The notes: a model not told the origin generated them from the letters alone. DNA of 64,000 nucleotides from CAYSRC01 sp964446385 (GCA_964446385.1 CAYUOH010000002.1:1-64000), one strand, 5' to 3'; counted from the stretch's first letter, positions 43,011 through 51,259 are shown. Program-made: numbers and translations.

Positions 43011-44189
43011 ATGCATGAAATTAAGTGTCCGAATTGCGGCAAAACATTTACTCTCGATGAAAGTGGATATGCAGACATACTGACTCAAGTCCGCACCGAA
43101 GAGTTTGAACAAGAAATTCATGAACGGTTAACACTCGCCGCTCAGAATACAAAGGCAGCGATAGAGCTGGCAGAGACGAAAATTGCCGGTGAGATGGCAA
43201 AAAAAACTACAGAAAAAGATATTGAGATTGAACGTCTGAATGCAGCACTGAGAGCTGCGGATCTAACAAGGCAGCTGGCTCTCAAAGAGGCACTTGGCTC
43301 AGTTGAGAAGGAACGCGATGATCTGAAGCGTGATCTCGATGTACAGAAGACTGAACAGGAATTGCTGAAAGCATCCTTAAAAGATAAATATGAAACACAG
43401 ATAAAAGATCGTGACGACCAAATCGAACGGCTTAAAGACATGAAAGCGAAGTTGTCTACAAAGATGGTCGGTGAAACACTCGAACAGCATTGTGAGATTG
43501 AGTTTAATAAAATCCGCCCCACGGCATTTCCAAAAGCATATTTCGAGAAGGATAATGATGCCAAGACGGGGAGCAAGGGTGATTTCATATTCCGTGAGGC
43601 AGACGATGACGGCACAGAATTTATCTCTATCATGTTTGAAATGAAAAATGAAAATGATGAGACGGCAACCAAGAAAAAGAATGAGGACTTCTTAAAAGAG
43701 CTTGACAAGGACCGCAATGAAAAGACTTGCGAGTATGCAATATTAGTGTCATTGCTGGAACCAAACAACGAGCTTTACAACACCGGTATTGTAGATGTTT
43801 CATATCGGTACCCTAAAATGTACGTCATCCGGCCGCAATTCTTTATCCCCATGATTACTTTATTGCGCAATGCAGCCTTGAGCTCACTTAAATACAAGGC
43901 CGAGCTTGCGTTAATGAAGGCACAGAACATAGACATAACTAATTTCGAAAAGGAACTTAATAACTTTAAAGATGGTTTCGAAAGAAATTATGATCTTGCC
44001 TCAAAACGGTTCCAATTGGCCATTGATGAAATCGACAAGTCAATCGATCATCTGCAGAAGACAAAAGACGCGTTGCTGGGTACAGTGAACAACCTTCGCC
44101 TGGCCAATGATAAAGCGCAGGACGTAACAATAAAGAAGCTGACACACGGTAATCCGACAATGGCGGCAAAGTTTGCAGAGCTTGAGTAA
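43011..44189 (+). CDS. DUF2130 coiled-coil protein
   Basis: 392 aa. A short zinc-finger-like start (IKCPNCGKTF) is followed by a coiled coil of about 130 residues (about 30-160), then a conserved DUF2130 domain (about 160-330) with GETLEQHCEIEFNKIRPTAFP, GSKGDFIFRE and FEMKNENDETATKKKNEDFLKEL. This E-x-K region resembles RmuC/PD-(D/E)xK nuclease-like cores. The C-terminal helix region carries the segment found again as a relic at 45860. The start at 43011 has AAAGGAG 8 bases upstream; a TTG at 43005 is too near the SD. Confidence 0.82.
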   Translation: MHEIKCPNCGKTFTLDESGYADILTQVRTEEFEQEIHERLTLAAQNTKAAIELAETKIAGEMAKKTTEKDIEIERLNAALRAADLTRQLALKEALGSVEKERDDLKRDLDVQKTEQELLKASLKDKYETQIKDRDDQIERLKDMKAKLSTKMVGETLEQHCEIEFNKIRPTAFPKAYFEKDNDAKTGSKGDFIFREADDDGTEFISIMFEMKNENDETATKKKNEDFLKELDKDRNEKTCEYAILVSLLEPNNELYNTGIVDVSYRYPKMYVIRPQFFIPMITLLRNAALSSLKYKAELALMKAQNIDITNFEKELNNFKDGFERNYDLASKRFQLAIDEIDKSIDHLQKTKDALLGTVNNLRLANDKAQDVTIKKLTHGNPTMAAKFAELE

Positions 44190-44300
44190 TTATGCTGATG
44201 TATCCATTGTAATACATAGCACCCACCGCCCTTATGTAACGGCGATCAGGTATAGAAATAATGTATTTATATGTATTTAATTGCTGAGGAGGAATGACTG

Positions 44301-45845
44301 ATGAAAAAAAATCATAAGGTAAATGGTTTTAGAATAATTTCATTCGTCATTTCAATTTTAATGCAATTTGCTGTTTTGATCAGCATTATTATTTGGTTTA
44401 ACCGATACTTTGCAATATTTTACGTAATCAGTATTTTGATTAGTTTTGCTGCGGTAATTAGGATTGTAAATAACCAGATGAATCCTGCCTACAAGATGGC
44501 ATGGATCATTCCCATTATGCTGTTTCCGATTTTCGGGGGGCTGTTTTATCTGTTTTTCGGGGGGAACAGGATGGGTAAAAAGACAAAAGAGAAGATGGGA
44601 TCCATTCTGGAAAAAACAGCAGAAAATTTGAATGGTAGTAGTCATACTCTGGAAATGATTCGGCAACAAAGCTTAGAAGCAGCAAACCAATCAAGATATA
44701 TTGGGCAGTCTTCGTTATATCCGCCGTATTGCAATGAATATGCAGAATACCTTCCCAGTGGTGAGGAAAAGTTCGAGAAACTGAAAGAGGAACTAAAGAA
44801 AGCCGAGCATTTCATTTTTCTTGAGTATTTTATCATCAAAGAGGGGGTCATGTGGAACAGCATCCTGGATATTCTGATAGATAAAGTAGATGAGGGTCTG
44901 GATGTGCGTGTTATTTATGACGATATAGGCAGCGTGACGTCCTTGCCTTACGGTTATAATAACGAGCTTGAGAAATTGGGTATAAAGTGTTGCGTGTTCA
45001 ATCCCATGATCCCAGTCATATCTGTGAAACTGAACCACCGAGACCATCGCAAGATCTGCGTCATCGACGGATGTACAGGTTTTACCGGCGGAATCAATCT
45101 CGCCGATGAATACATCAATGAATATGAGAGGTTTGGTCACTGGAAAGATGCAGCGATCATGCTCAAAGGCCAGGCGGTCTGGAGCCTTACAGTTATGTTC
45201 CTTTCAGTTTGGGATTATCTCAGGGGGACATTAAATGAGGAAAAACAGTATCTTTCATGTCGGGATTTTCGGAATTCGGATACTGATTCACATAACGACG
45301 GTTTTGTCCAGCCTTTTGCTGATAGTCCCCTGGATCAGGAGTTAGTGGGGGAGGGCGTATATCTCAACCTTATAAACAAGGCAAAACGGTACGTATATAT
45401 AACAACACCATATCTGGTCATTGATAATGAGATGCAAACAGCGCTTTGCATGGCAGCAAAGAGTGGTGTCGATGTTCGAATTATAACGCCGTATCATTAT
45501 GATAAATGGTATGTACGCTCGGTGTCGAGATCCTATTTTAGTACGCTGATCGAAAGCGGAGTCAGGATCTATGAGTATTTACCTGGATTCATCCATTCGA
45601 AAACCTGTGTTGCCGATGATGAATGTGGTTTCGTAGGTACCATCAACATGGATTATCGAAGCCTATACCTTCATTTTGAGTGCGGCGTCTGGCTGTATCG
45701 CTGCAGTTGCTTGCTTGATATAAAAAAAGATTTTCTTGAAACAATGGAAATTTCACGTGAAATCACTGCCGAAGAGCAGAAAAAGATCTCATGGATTAAA
45801 AAAATGTTTTGGTCGATACTAAGAGTGTTTTCCCCGCAAATGTGA
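44301..45845 (+). CDS. cls: Cardiolipin synthase
   Basis: 514 aa. Two N-terminal membrane helices (PLDc_N region, about 10-75) precede two phospholipase D catalytic motifs: HRDHRKICVIDG (about residue 238) and HSKTCVADDECGFVGTINMDYRS (about 434). It condenses phosphatidylglycerol molecules (or PG with PE) to cardiolipin at the membrane. Length and the N-terminal helices match the ClsA/YwnE class. GGAGGAATG lies 9 bases before the ATG. It lies 111 bases after the DUF2130 gene and is followed by a relic of that gene. Confidence 0.95.
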   Translation: MKKNHKVNGFRIISFVISILMQFAVLISIIIWFNRYFAIFYVISILISFAAVIRIVNNQMNPAYKMAWIIPIMLFPIFGGLFYLFFGGNRMGKKTKEKMGSILEKTAENLNGSSHTLEMIRQQSLEAANQSRYIGQSSLYPPYCNEYAEYLPSGEEKFEKLKEELKKAEHFIFLEYFIIKEGVMWNSILDILIDKVDEGLDVRVIYDDIGSVTSLPYGYNNELEKLGIKCCVFNPMIPVISVKLNHRDHRKICVIDGCTGFTGGINLADEYINEYERFGHWKDAAIMLKGQAVWSLTVMFLSVWDYLRGTLNEEKQYLSCRDFRNSDTDSHNDGFVQPFADSPLDQELVGEGVYLNLINKAKRYVYITTPYLVIDNEMQTALCMAAKSGVDVRIITPYHYDKWYVRSVSRSYFSTLIESGVRIYEYLPGFIHSKTCVADDECGFVGTINMDYRSLYLHFECGVWLYRCSCLLDIKKDFLETMEISREITAEEQKKISWIKKMFWSILRVFSPQM

Positions 45846-45859
45846 TTTCTACACACTAC

Positions 45860-45936
45860 TAAGAATGATTTCGAAAAGGATTTTGATCTTGGCTCAAAAC
45901 GGTTACAGTCAGCCACCGATTAAATCGACAAGTCAA
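45860..45936 (+). pseudogene. Relic of a DUF2130 gene 3' region
   Basis: About 80% identical over 76 bases to 43969-44044 of the DUF2130 gene. It translates NDFEKDFDLGSKRLQSATD then a stop and IDKSKE, against DGFERNYDLASKRFQLAID and EIDKSID in the intact gene. It is not part of the neighbouring genes and its end serves as the SD (CAAAGGAG) for the next one. Confidence 0.8.
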
Positions 45937-45950
45937 AGGAGATATGTGGG

Positions 45951-46193
45951 ATGAAAAAACTCAATCAGTTTCTTAATATCATTATGGGAAGTTCTGTCGG
46001 TGTGCTTATTGGACATAGTTTGTTCAGGTACATTGATTACACAAATAATCCGGATCTGTATACAATGCAATCTGCTCCTTGGTACACAAGTATTTTACTG
46101 TATGGTGGAGTAACCCTGTTTGTAGTGGTTATCTCTCTGATTGCGAAACTCGTCATTCGGAAGAAATTACAATCTAGAAAAGTAGACGTGTAA
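45951..46193 (+). CDS. Small two-helix membrane protein
   Basis: 80 aa. Two membrane helices (about residues 8-27 and 45-70) with an external loop rich in Tyr/Asn and a basic end (RKKLQSRKVDV). AAAGGAG lies 9 bases before the ATG. Similar short proteins are frequent in Clostridia, but without known function. It follows directly on the DUF2130 relic. Confidence 0.65.
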   Translation: MKKLNQFLNIIMGSSVGVLIGHSLFRYIDYTNNPDLYTMQSAPWYTSILLYGGVTLFVVVISLIAKLVIRKKLQSRKVDV

Positions 46194-46218
46194 CAAATTC
46201 TAATTTGGCAAGGAGGTC

Positions 46219-46272
46219 ATGGATATAAAGAAAAGAACAACACTTATCATAGTAATATGTTCATTACGGTAG
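46219..46272 (+). pseudogene. Short start remnant with strong SD
   Basis: AAGGAGGTC precedes ATG at 46219, giving only 17 residues (MDIKKRTTLIIVICSLR) and then a TAG. The sequence looks like the first helix of a signal or membrane protein; the rest is not visible. A small functional peptide is an alternative, but the loss of the downstream part seems more likely. Confidence 0.35.
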
Positions 46273-46311
46273 TTGTTGAATAGATTGTCTACATTTTAGG
46301 AGGTTCATCAT

Positions 46312-46941
46312 TTGAGTAAAACAAAAATGAAAACAATCTTTTTTGTTATACTTATTTTGGCATCGTTAAGTCTGTCATTATTTATTATTGAACAGGCAAT
46401 ATTCCTCATTGTTCCGAGAACAGACTTTTCTGATCACATGGCAACTATGGCTGCTATGATTATTATGACAAGTCTTATTCTTGTATTATCGCAAAAACTT
46501 AAAATTAATCTTTCAATTTTTCCGATTAAATTCACAGCACTCTATATAAGCGTCTCAATTATTACAGGCATATTGCTAGTTATAAATCCTTCGAACTATA
46601 CCGATGGTATTAAATCAATTTTCTTTCTTGTATATTCGTGTATTGTAACACCGGTTTTTGAAGAACTGATTTTTAGGGGATATGTTTGGAACAAACTGAA
46701 TGAGGTTTTTTCAAAGGAATGGGTAACTTATGTTGTTACCACCATTCTTTTTGCCTTGTGGCATCTCGGGTATATCAGTTCAATTGCGTTCAGAGTAGAA
46801 GACGGTTTGCTGAATGTGATGACATGGAAGGTCATCGTTGGTATGTGTTTTGGAATAGTATTAGGCGCCGTTCGTTTAAAAACCAGGAACTGTTATTCTA
46901 CCATGTTAATGCACTGCATAATGAATATATTTGGTAGATAA
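46312..46941 (+). CDS. CPBP-family intramembrane protease
   Basis: 209 aa with about six membrane helices. The metal motifs are FEELIFRGYVWN (EExxxR) at about residue 122, HLGY (about 150), and a third motif around MLMHCIMN. CPBP proteins cleave or bind prenyl or bacteriocin-type substrates and often act in bacteriocin immunity or protein secretion. The start is TTG at 46312 with TTAGGAGG 9 bases upstream. It is a single gene. Confidence 0.85.
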   Translation: MSKTKMKTIFFVILILASLSLSLFIIEQAIFLIVPRTDFSDHMATMAAMIIMTSLILVLSQKLKINLSIFPIKFTALYISVSIITGILLVINPSNYTDGIKSIFFLVYSCIVTPVFEELIFRGYVWNKLNEVFSKEWVTYVVTTILFALWHLGYISSIAFRVEDGLLNVMTWKVIVGMCFGIVLGAVRLKTRNCYSTMLMHCIMNIFGR

Positions 46942-46951
46942 ACTCAATTAG

Positions 46952-47020
46952 AACGATGCTCATGATTTAAGGGTTTTTAGCGAGAGATTTAGTATTCCTG
47001 TTCCGAATGAATATAAATGA
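46952..47020 (+). pseudogene. Second copy of the nucleotidyltransferase C-terminal tail
   Basis: The frame reads NDAHDLRVFSERFSIPVPNEYK and a stop, closely matching the end of the relic at 41971-42289 (KDVHDVRLLCERFNIAVPNEYK). No upstream part exists: the CPBP gene ends 11 bases before it. It is an isolated fragment. Confidence 0.8.
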
Positions 47021-47035
47021 GGAGTAAAATCAGGC

Positions 47036-47076
47036 ATACCCCGAAAATTTGCAGCAAACCATCGTAAATATATAAT
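47036..47076 (+). promoter_or_regulatory. Motif upstream of sigI, likely SigI-type promoter
   Basis: ATACCCCGAAAA, then 12 bases, then CATCGTAAATATATAAT. ACCCC with a following A tract and CGTA resemble the -35 and -10 elements of SigI promoters (ACCCCC / CGWA). The same two blocks at the same spacing occur inside sigI at 47705-47745, 78 bases before rsgI. The alternative is a duplicated sigI fragment, since the block translates GIPRK...HRKYI. Confidence 0.5.
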
Positions 47077-47094
47077 GAAAGTTTACAACTAAAC

Positions 47095-47122
47095 GGAGTA
47101 TTTTTCAGATACTCCATTTTTG
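47095..47122 (+). terminator. Terminator-like hairpin in the sigI leader
   Basis: 7-bp stem GGAGTAT/ATACTCC, 7-base loop, then ATTTTTGT. It lies between the motif at 47036 and the sigI start, so it would be in the leader of any transcript from that motif. Confidence 0.55.
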
Positions 47123-47161
47123 TATTTTAGTGCTTACATACACTCAAGGAGGGTGATTAAA

Positions 47162-47824
47162 CTGCGCGAAATTGATCAAATGGCTTTTGAGGCTGCACAT
47201 GATAACGAAAAATTATCTGAGTTTATTAAGCAATACGAATTTTTTATTTTGAGAACCGCCTCAAAAACAGCCAGGCATTATATATCAAAAAGCGACGATG
47301 AGTGGGCAATTGCACTTGTTGCTTTTTCTGATGCTGTTAAAAAATATGATTACGAACGGGGCAGCTTTATTCCGTTTGCTGAACTGATCATCCGTCAAAA
47401 ACTGGTTGATCACTATAGAGTCCAAAGCAGACGCAATAAGGAGATTCAGGTTGAGCGGATTGAAGATGAAGCCAATGTTGAATACAGCGATTATAACCTG
47501 AAATTGGAAATAGAAGCTATCGCACAGGTTCTCAATGATTACAGGTTTTCCTTTATGGATTTAGTTGAATGTTCTCCGAAAGCAAATAAAACTAAGACGG
47601 CCTGTGCCAAAGCCGTTTCTTATCTGTTGAAGAATACGCTGTTGATGAATGAAATGCAGGAAGCAAAACAATTGCCGGTTAAAATAATAGAAAAAAATAC
47701 GGGTATACCCCGAAAAATAATAGAACGACATCGTAAATATATAATAGCAGCGGCTGAAATACTCCATGGAGATTATCCTTATCTCGCGGAATATTTAAGC
47801 TATATAAGAGAGGAGTATATGTGA
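47162..47824 (+). CDS. sigI: RNA polymerase sigma factor SigI
   Basis: About 220 aa. Region 2 is visible at about 12-105 (FEAAHDNEKLSEFIKQYEFFILRTA, ALVAFSDAVKKYDYERGSFIPFAELIIRQKLVDHYR) and a SigI-specific C-terminal domain at about 130-220 (MQEAKQLPVKIIEKNTGIPRKIIERHRKYI). SigI factors respond to heat or, in cellulolytic Clostridia, to external polysaccharides through RsgI. The start is uncertain: AGGAGGG at 47147-47153 favours CTG at 47162; a GTG at 47153 overlaps the SD and the next ATG is at 47180. It overlaps rsgI by one base. Confidence 0.9.
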   Translation: MREIDQMAFEAAHDNEKLSEFIKQYEFFILRTASKTARHYISKSDDEWAIALVAFSDAVKKYDYERGSFIPFAELIIRQKLVDHYRVQSRRNKEIQVERIEDEANVEYSDYNLKLEIEAIAQVLNDYRFSFMDLVECSPKANKTKTACAKAVSYLLKNTLLMNEMQEAKQLPVKIIEKNTGIPRKIIERHRKYIIAAAEILHGDYPYLAEYLSYIREEYM

Positions 47825-48717
47825 TGAAAGCAACTGTAGTGGAGATTAAAGAAGGCTTTGCTGCATTAATGCAAAAAGATGGAACTTTTATAAAAATGAA
47901 GAGTAGAAATTTACATATTGGAGATGTGGTAAACATGAATGAAACAAAATTACATAAAAAAGGAAGATTCAGTGCTATGTTGGCGGCAGCCGCGTTGTTT
48001 GTCATGCTATTGGGCGGCGGGGTTTATGCATATGTGACACCTTCTTACTATGTGAGTCTTGATGTCAATCCGGGTATAGTAATGGAAGTCAATATGTTTG
48101 AACGTGTCATTGGGATGGAGGCGGCCAATGAGGATGCAAAAGAAGTGCTTGCAGGACTGGGTTTAAAAAACATAAGTGTCCGTGATGCAATAGCCGTGTC
48201 TGTTGAGCGTATTGCGGAATTAGGCTATTTTGACGGAGAAGGCGGAAACATCCTAATAGCTACTGCTTCAAAAAACGAAGATAAGGCTGAACGTTTGGCC
48301 GGCAAGCTTCAAAATGCTGTGGAAGAGGATATTGAGGAAAATGGTATAAAGGCTGAAGTAACAGCCGGAGTTATTGGATACGAAATGGTACAGGCAGCAA
48401 AAAACATAGGAATGACACCGGGAAAATATAACATCATTGTTAACTTACTTGGGAAAGATGCAAATGATTATGCTGATACTTCCATAAAAGATATTATGAA
48501 AGAATACACAGCATCAAAGGGAGCAAAAGGTAAAGCGAGAGCGGAAGAAGCAAAACAAAACGCAGAACAAAATACTGAACAAAATGCAGGACAGAATGCA
48601 GAACAAAATGCTGAACAAAATGCAGAACAGAATGCAGAACAGAATGCAGAACAAAATGCTGTAGGTAAAGAAAAACAAACCGGAAAACAAGAAATTCCTG
48701 CAGGTGGAATATCATAA
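47824..48717 (+). CDS. rsgI: RsgI-type anti-sigma factor with QNAE repeat tail
   Basis: 297 aa. The N-terminal RsgI domain (residues 1-40; MKATVVEIKEGFAALMQKDG) binds SigI. A membrane helix lies at 51-70. Next comes the conserved segment with the Asn82-Pro83 autocleavage site (VSLDVNPGIVMEVN), then a beta-alpha domain to about 235, and a C-terminal low-complexity tail of about nine QNAE units. No carbohydrate-binding module follows, unlike cellulosome-linked RsgI. AGGAG lies 8 bases before the ATG at 47824. The gene is coupled to sigI. Confidence 0.92.
   Translation: MKATVVEIKEGFAALMQKDGTFIKMKSRNLHIGDVVNMNETKLHKKGRFSAMLAAAALFVMLLGGGVYAYVTPSYYVSLDVNPGIVMEVNMFERVIGMEAANEDAKEVLAGLGLKNISVRDAIAVSVERIAELGYFDGEGGNILIATASKNEDKAERLAGKLQNAVEEDIEENGIKAEVTAGVIGYEMVQAAKNIGMTPGKYNIIVNLLGKDANDYADTSIKDIMKEYTASKGAKGKARAEEAKQNAEQNTEQNAGQNAEQNAEQNAEQNAEQNAEQNAVGKEKQTGKQEIPAGGIS
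48556..48660 (+). repeat. 12-bp tandem repeat encoding QNAE units
   Basis: Nine units of CARAAYGCWGAA (CAAAACGCAGAA, CAAAATGCTGAA and similar), the last shortened to QNA. The period is a multiple of three, so copy-number change would lengthen or shorten the RsgI tail without a frameshift. Confidence 0.95.
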
Positions 48718-48730
48718 CAGCGAAGTATTC

Positions 48731-48765
48731 AGAGGCCTTTGGCAATTAGCCAAAGGCCTCTATTT
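48731..48765 (+). terminator. Intrinsic terminator of sigI-rsgI
   Basis: Perfect 13-bp stem AGAGGCCTTTGGC/GCCAAAGGCCTCT with a 5-base loop, then ATTTT. Confidence 0.95.
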
Positions 48766-48920
48766 TGATTAGATAATATTAAGGAAATTGTATTTCCTCA
48801 AATTATAAAAGTTCTGTTCGAATAAATTTCATAGTATAATGAAAATGGTTACAGTAATGGTACTTTGTATCCATACGACATGTTACCGATTATTTTAATA
48901 GAAATGAAAAGAGAAGAAAT

Positions 48921-49427
48921 ATGGAAACGAAAGCACTTGTTATCATAGATATTCAGAACGATATTACAAAAAACTACAAGGGAATCATTGACAATATCAA
49001 CGCAGCCATAGATTGGGCTGTGATCAAGGGAATGCATGTTGTGTACATCAAGCACAATTTTATTATCGCAAGCGCACGCACATTTTTACCGGGTACAAAA
49101 GGCGCAGAGATTGTTCCCGATATGAAGATCGTATCGGATAACATTTTCGTGAAAACCCAGGGTAACGCACTGACAAGTGAAGAATTTGCCGCATTTATCA
49201 AGGCAAAAGGCATAAACGAGTTTTATATCACCGGTGCGGATGCCACCGCCTGCGTGAAATCCACCTGCTTCAACATGACCAAGGCCGGCTACACCGTACA
49301 TGTAATTTCTGACTGTATTACCAGCTATAATCTTAAAAGAATGGACGAGATGCTCAGATATTACGCAGAAAAGGGCTGCGAAGTGAAAACGCTCGCTGAA
49401 TATATCGGAAAGCAGTCAAAAAAATAA
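48921..49427 (+). CDS. Isochorismatase-family cysteine hydrolase
   Basis: 168 aa. The catalytic triad of the family can be placed: Asp in LVIIDIQND (residue 10), Lys in FVKTQGNA (about 76), and Cys in ADATACVKST (about 111). The family hydrolyses amides such as nicotinamide or N-carbamoyl compounds; which one is not clear from the sequence. GAAGAAAT precedes the ATG. It is a single gene closed by the hairpin at 49431. Confidence 0.9.
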   Translation: METKALVIIDIQNDITKNYKGIIDNINAAIDWAVIKGMHVVYIKHNFIIASARTFLPGTKGAEIVPDMKIVSDNIFVKTQGNALTSEEFAAFIKAKGINEFYITGADATACVKSTCFNMTKAGYTVHVISDCITSYNLKRMDEMLRYYAEKGCEVKTLAEYIGKQSKK

Positions 49428-49430
49428 AAA

Positions 49431-49461
49431 ACGCCCGGTCTTTTTTTCAAAGACCGGGCGT
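49431..49461. terminator. Bidirectional terminator
   Basis: Perfect 13-bp stem ACGCCCGGTCTTT/AAAGACCGGGCGT with a 5-base loop. On the minus side TTTTTTATTTTTTT follows, so it is strongest for the ZIP transporter gene; it also ends the cysteine hydrolase gene. Confidence 0.93.
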
Positions 49462-49532
49462 GATTGTTTATTTGGAAACCGAAGTCATAGTACTGATGAT
49501 ACGCTAAAGTCGTTTTCGCTGTTCTAACACCA

Positions 49533-50321
49533 TTAACCTAGCGCTATATCCAGAATCATCATCAATACAAATCCAATTGCGACGCCGATTGTACCAATGT
49601 TGCTGTGCTCACCGGACTGCGATTCCGGGATCAGTTCCTCGACGACAACATAAATCATTGCTCCGGCGGCGAAAGATAGGATATATGGAAGGGCAGGCGT
49701 GATAAGCGAGGTCAGTATAATAGTCAAAATCGCACCGATAGGTTCTACAATACCGGAAAGAAAACCATATGAAAAAGCCTTCCGCTTTGATATACCCGTG
49801 GCAACCAGCGGCATTGAGATAACTGCTCCTTCCGGAAAGTTCTGAATCGCCATACCAATCGAAAGTGCAAATGCGCCGGCAACTGTAATGGATGTACTGC
49901 CGGAAGATAATCCTGCAAACACAACACCCACTGCCATCCCTTCGGGTATATTGTGTAATGTTAAAGCAAGAATGAGCATCAGCGATTTGCTGAGTTTTGA
50001 TTTGTGACCTTCCGCTTTATCTGAATTAACATGCAGATGAGGGATTACAGTATCAATCAGAAGGAGAAATCCCATGCCAAGCAGGAAACCGACAGAACAC
50101 GGAATCCATATGATGCCGCTCTGTTCTTTTGTCATATCAATAGCCGGAATGAGCAATGACCAGACTGATGCTGCGATCATGACACCTGATGCAAATCCGA
50201 GCAAGGCTTTTTGCACTTTAGGTTTCATTTCGCCTTTAAGTAAAAAGACTGTTGCCGCACCGAGGATTGTTCCGGAAAGTGGAATCATCAGACCAAGCGC
50301 AATTATCATCACGTGATTCAT
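49533..50321 (-). CDS. ZIP-family metal transporter
   Basis: 262 aa with about eight membrane helices. Metal-site motifs in helices 4 and 5 are HNIPEGMAVGVVF and NFPEGAVISMPL; a His-containing loop (HLHVNSDKAEGHKSK) lies between helices 3 and 4. It imports zinc, iron or manganese. AAGGATAA precedes the ATG. A short single-gene unit divided from the convergent gene by a terminator. Confidence 0.92.
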   Translation of the reverse strand: MNHVMIIALGLMIPLSGTILGAATVFLLKGEMKPKVQKALLGFASGVMIAASVWSLLIPAIDMTKEQSGIIWIPCSVGFLLGMGFLLLIDTVIPHLHVNSDKAEGHKSKLSKSLMLILALTLHNIPEGMAVGVVFAGLSSGSTSITVAGAFALSIGMAIQNFPEGAVISMPLVATGISKRKAFSYGFLSGIVEPIGAILTIILTSLITPALPYILSFAAGAMIYVVVEELIPESQSGEHSNIGTIGVAIGFVLMMILDIALG

Positions 50322-50375
50322 AAGGTTATCCTTTTAAGAAAATAGCTGTCCTCATAGCTATGATAATTTTTATTT

Positions 50376-50780
50376 TCAGCAATTAAGTCCTTTTACCATA
50401 GCTCTTTCATTTATTACTTCATATCCGAATTTCCGATATAAAGCGTGCGCGTCACGGGTAAGCAGAATTCCGCGAAGGCATGCGTATTCAGGACGAGACT
50501 CAATATATGATACCAAGGCTGTGCCCAATCCCATGTTTTGATATTCAGGATCAATGATTACATCGCAAAGATAATACGTTGTTGTATAATCACTGATTAC
50601 CCGTGCAAAACCGACCAATTTCTTTTCATCTTCAAGAAATATTCCGTAACAAGATGAGTTTTCTGCTGACTTTTCGATTTGTTCAACAGATCTTTTGTCC
50701 GCCCAGTATGTCATTTTCAGGAGTCTTACAATATCATCAAGAATCAGATTATCATATCCTTCAATCACTTTATAATTCAT
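50376..50780 (-). CDS. GNAT-family N-acetyltransferase
   Basis: 134 aa. The core is clear: YYLCDVIIDPEYQNMGLGTALVSYIES with the acetyl-CoA loop (QNMGLGT), and ALYRKFGYEVINE at the end. The WADKRSVEQIEKSAENSSCYGIF region is typical of a widespread clade of short acetyltransferases. The start at 50780 has GGGAG 9 bases upstream; an in-frame ATG at 50810 lies before it. Confidence 0.9.
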   Translation of the reverse strand: MNYKVIEGYDNLILDDIVRLLKMTYWADKRSVEQIEKSAENSSCYGIFLEDEKKLVGFARVISDYTTTYYLCDVIIDPEYQNMGLGTALVSYIESRPEYACLRGILLTRDAHALYRKFGYEVINERAMVKGLNC

Positions 50781-50833
50781 AACGGTGCACTCCCGTAAAT
50801 AATATTCCATTGTTTTTTACTAATCCAGTGCTC

Positions 50834-51259
50834 TTAAAGCAACTCCGATATGTCAAATGCATACGAAGTATCGTGAAAATATCTGCCTTTTATGGCTGTA
50901 AACTTTAAAATACAGTAATCCTCATCGGTAACGCCGTTAGGATAGTACATTTCATCACCTTCACGCCAAAACAGCTCTTTATGGTATGCATCCTCGCATA
51001 CCTCTGCAGTACCGGTAAACATTACACCTTTAATATCTGATTCGCTGCAATAATATATACACGACTTCGGGTTTGCTTTGAATTGAGACGCTCTTTTTGA
51101 GGACACGTTTGTTGAAAAATAACGGACACCCAAACCATCGCTGTTTATAGCGTACATTGCTTTTGTATTTGGGAAACCATCTTCATCAACAGACGAAACG
51201 TAAGCAGTCTTTGCGTTTTCGACCAATGAGAGAATGTCTTCTTTAATTTGCTTGTCCAA
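50834..51259 (-). CDS. Pyridoxamine 5'-phosphate oxidase-family flavin-binding protein
   Basis: 141 aa. The split-barrel fold shows in AKTAYVSSVDEDGFPNTKAMYAI, VRYFSTNVSSKRASQFKANPKSCIYY and GVMFTGTAEVCED. Proteins of this type bind FMN, F420 or heme; small ones are mostly uncharacterised general-stress-like proteins. The start is taken as TTG at 51259, with AAAGG 9 bases upstream, because the earlier in-frame part (residues with WQNAKLTKIRK) lacks an SD. Single gene. Confidence 0.82.
   Translation of the reverse strand: MDKQIKEDILSLVENAKTAYVSSVDEDGFPNTKAMYAINSDGLGVRYFSTNVSSKRASQFKANPKSCIYYCSESDIKGVMFTGTAEVCEDAYHKELFWREGDEMYYPNGVTDEDYCILKFTAIKGRYFHDTSYAFDISELL

Noticed and set aside
32905..47020. 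Integron-like gene cassette array (short unrelated genes separated by small dyads such as GACAAAT/ATTTGTC)
   Set aside because: No integrase and no repeated attC-type sites with conserved ends were found; the dyads differ in sequence and spacing.
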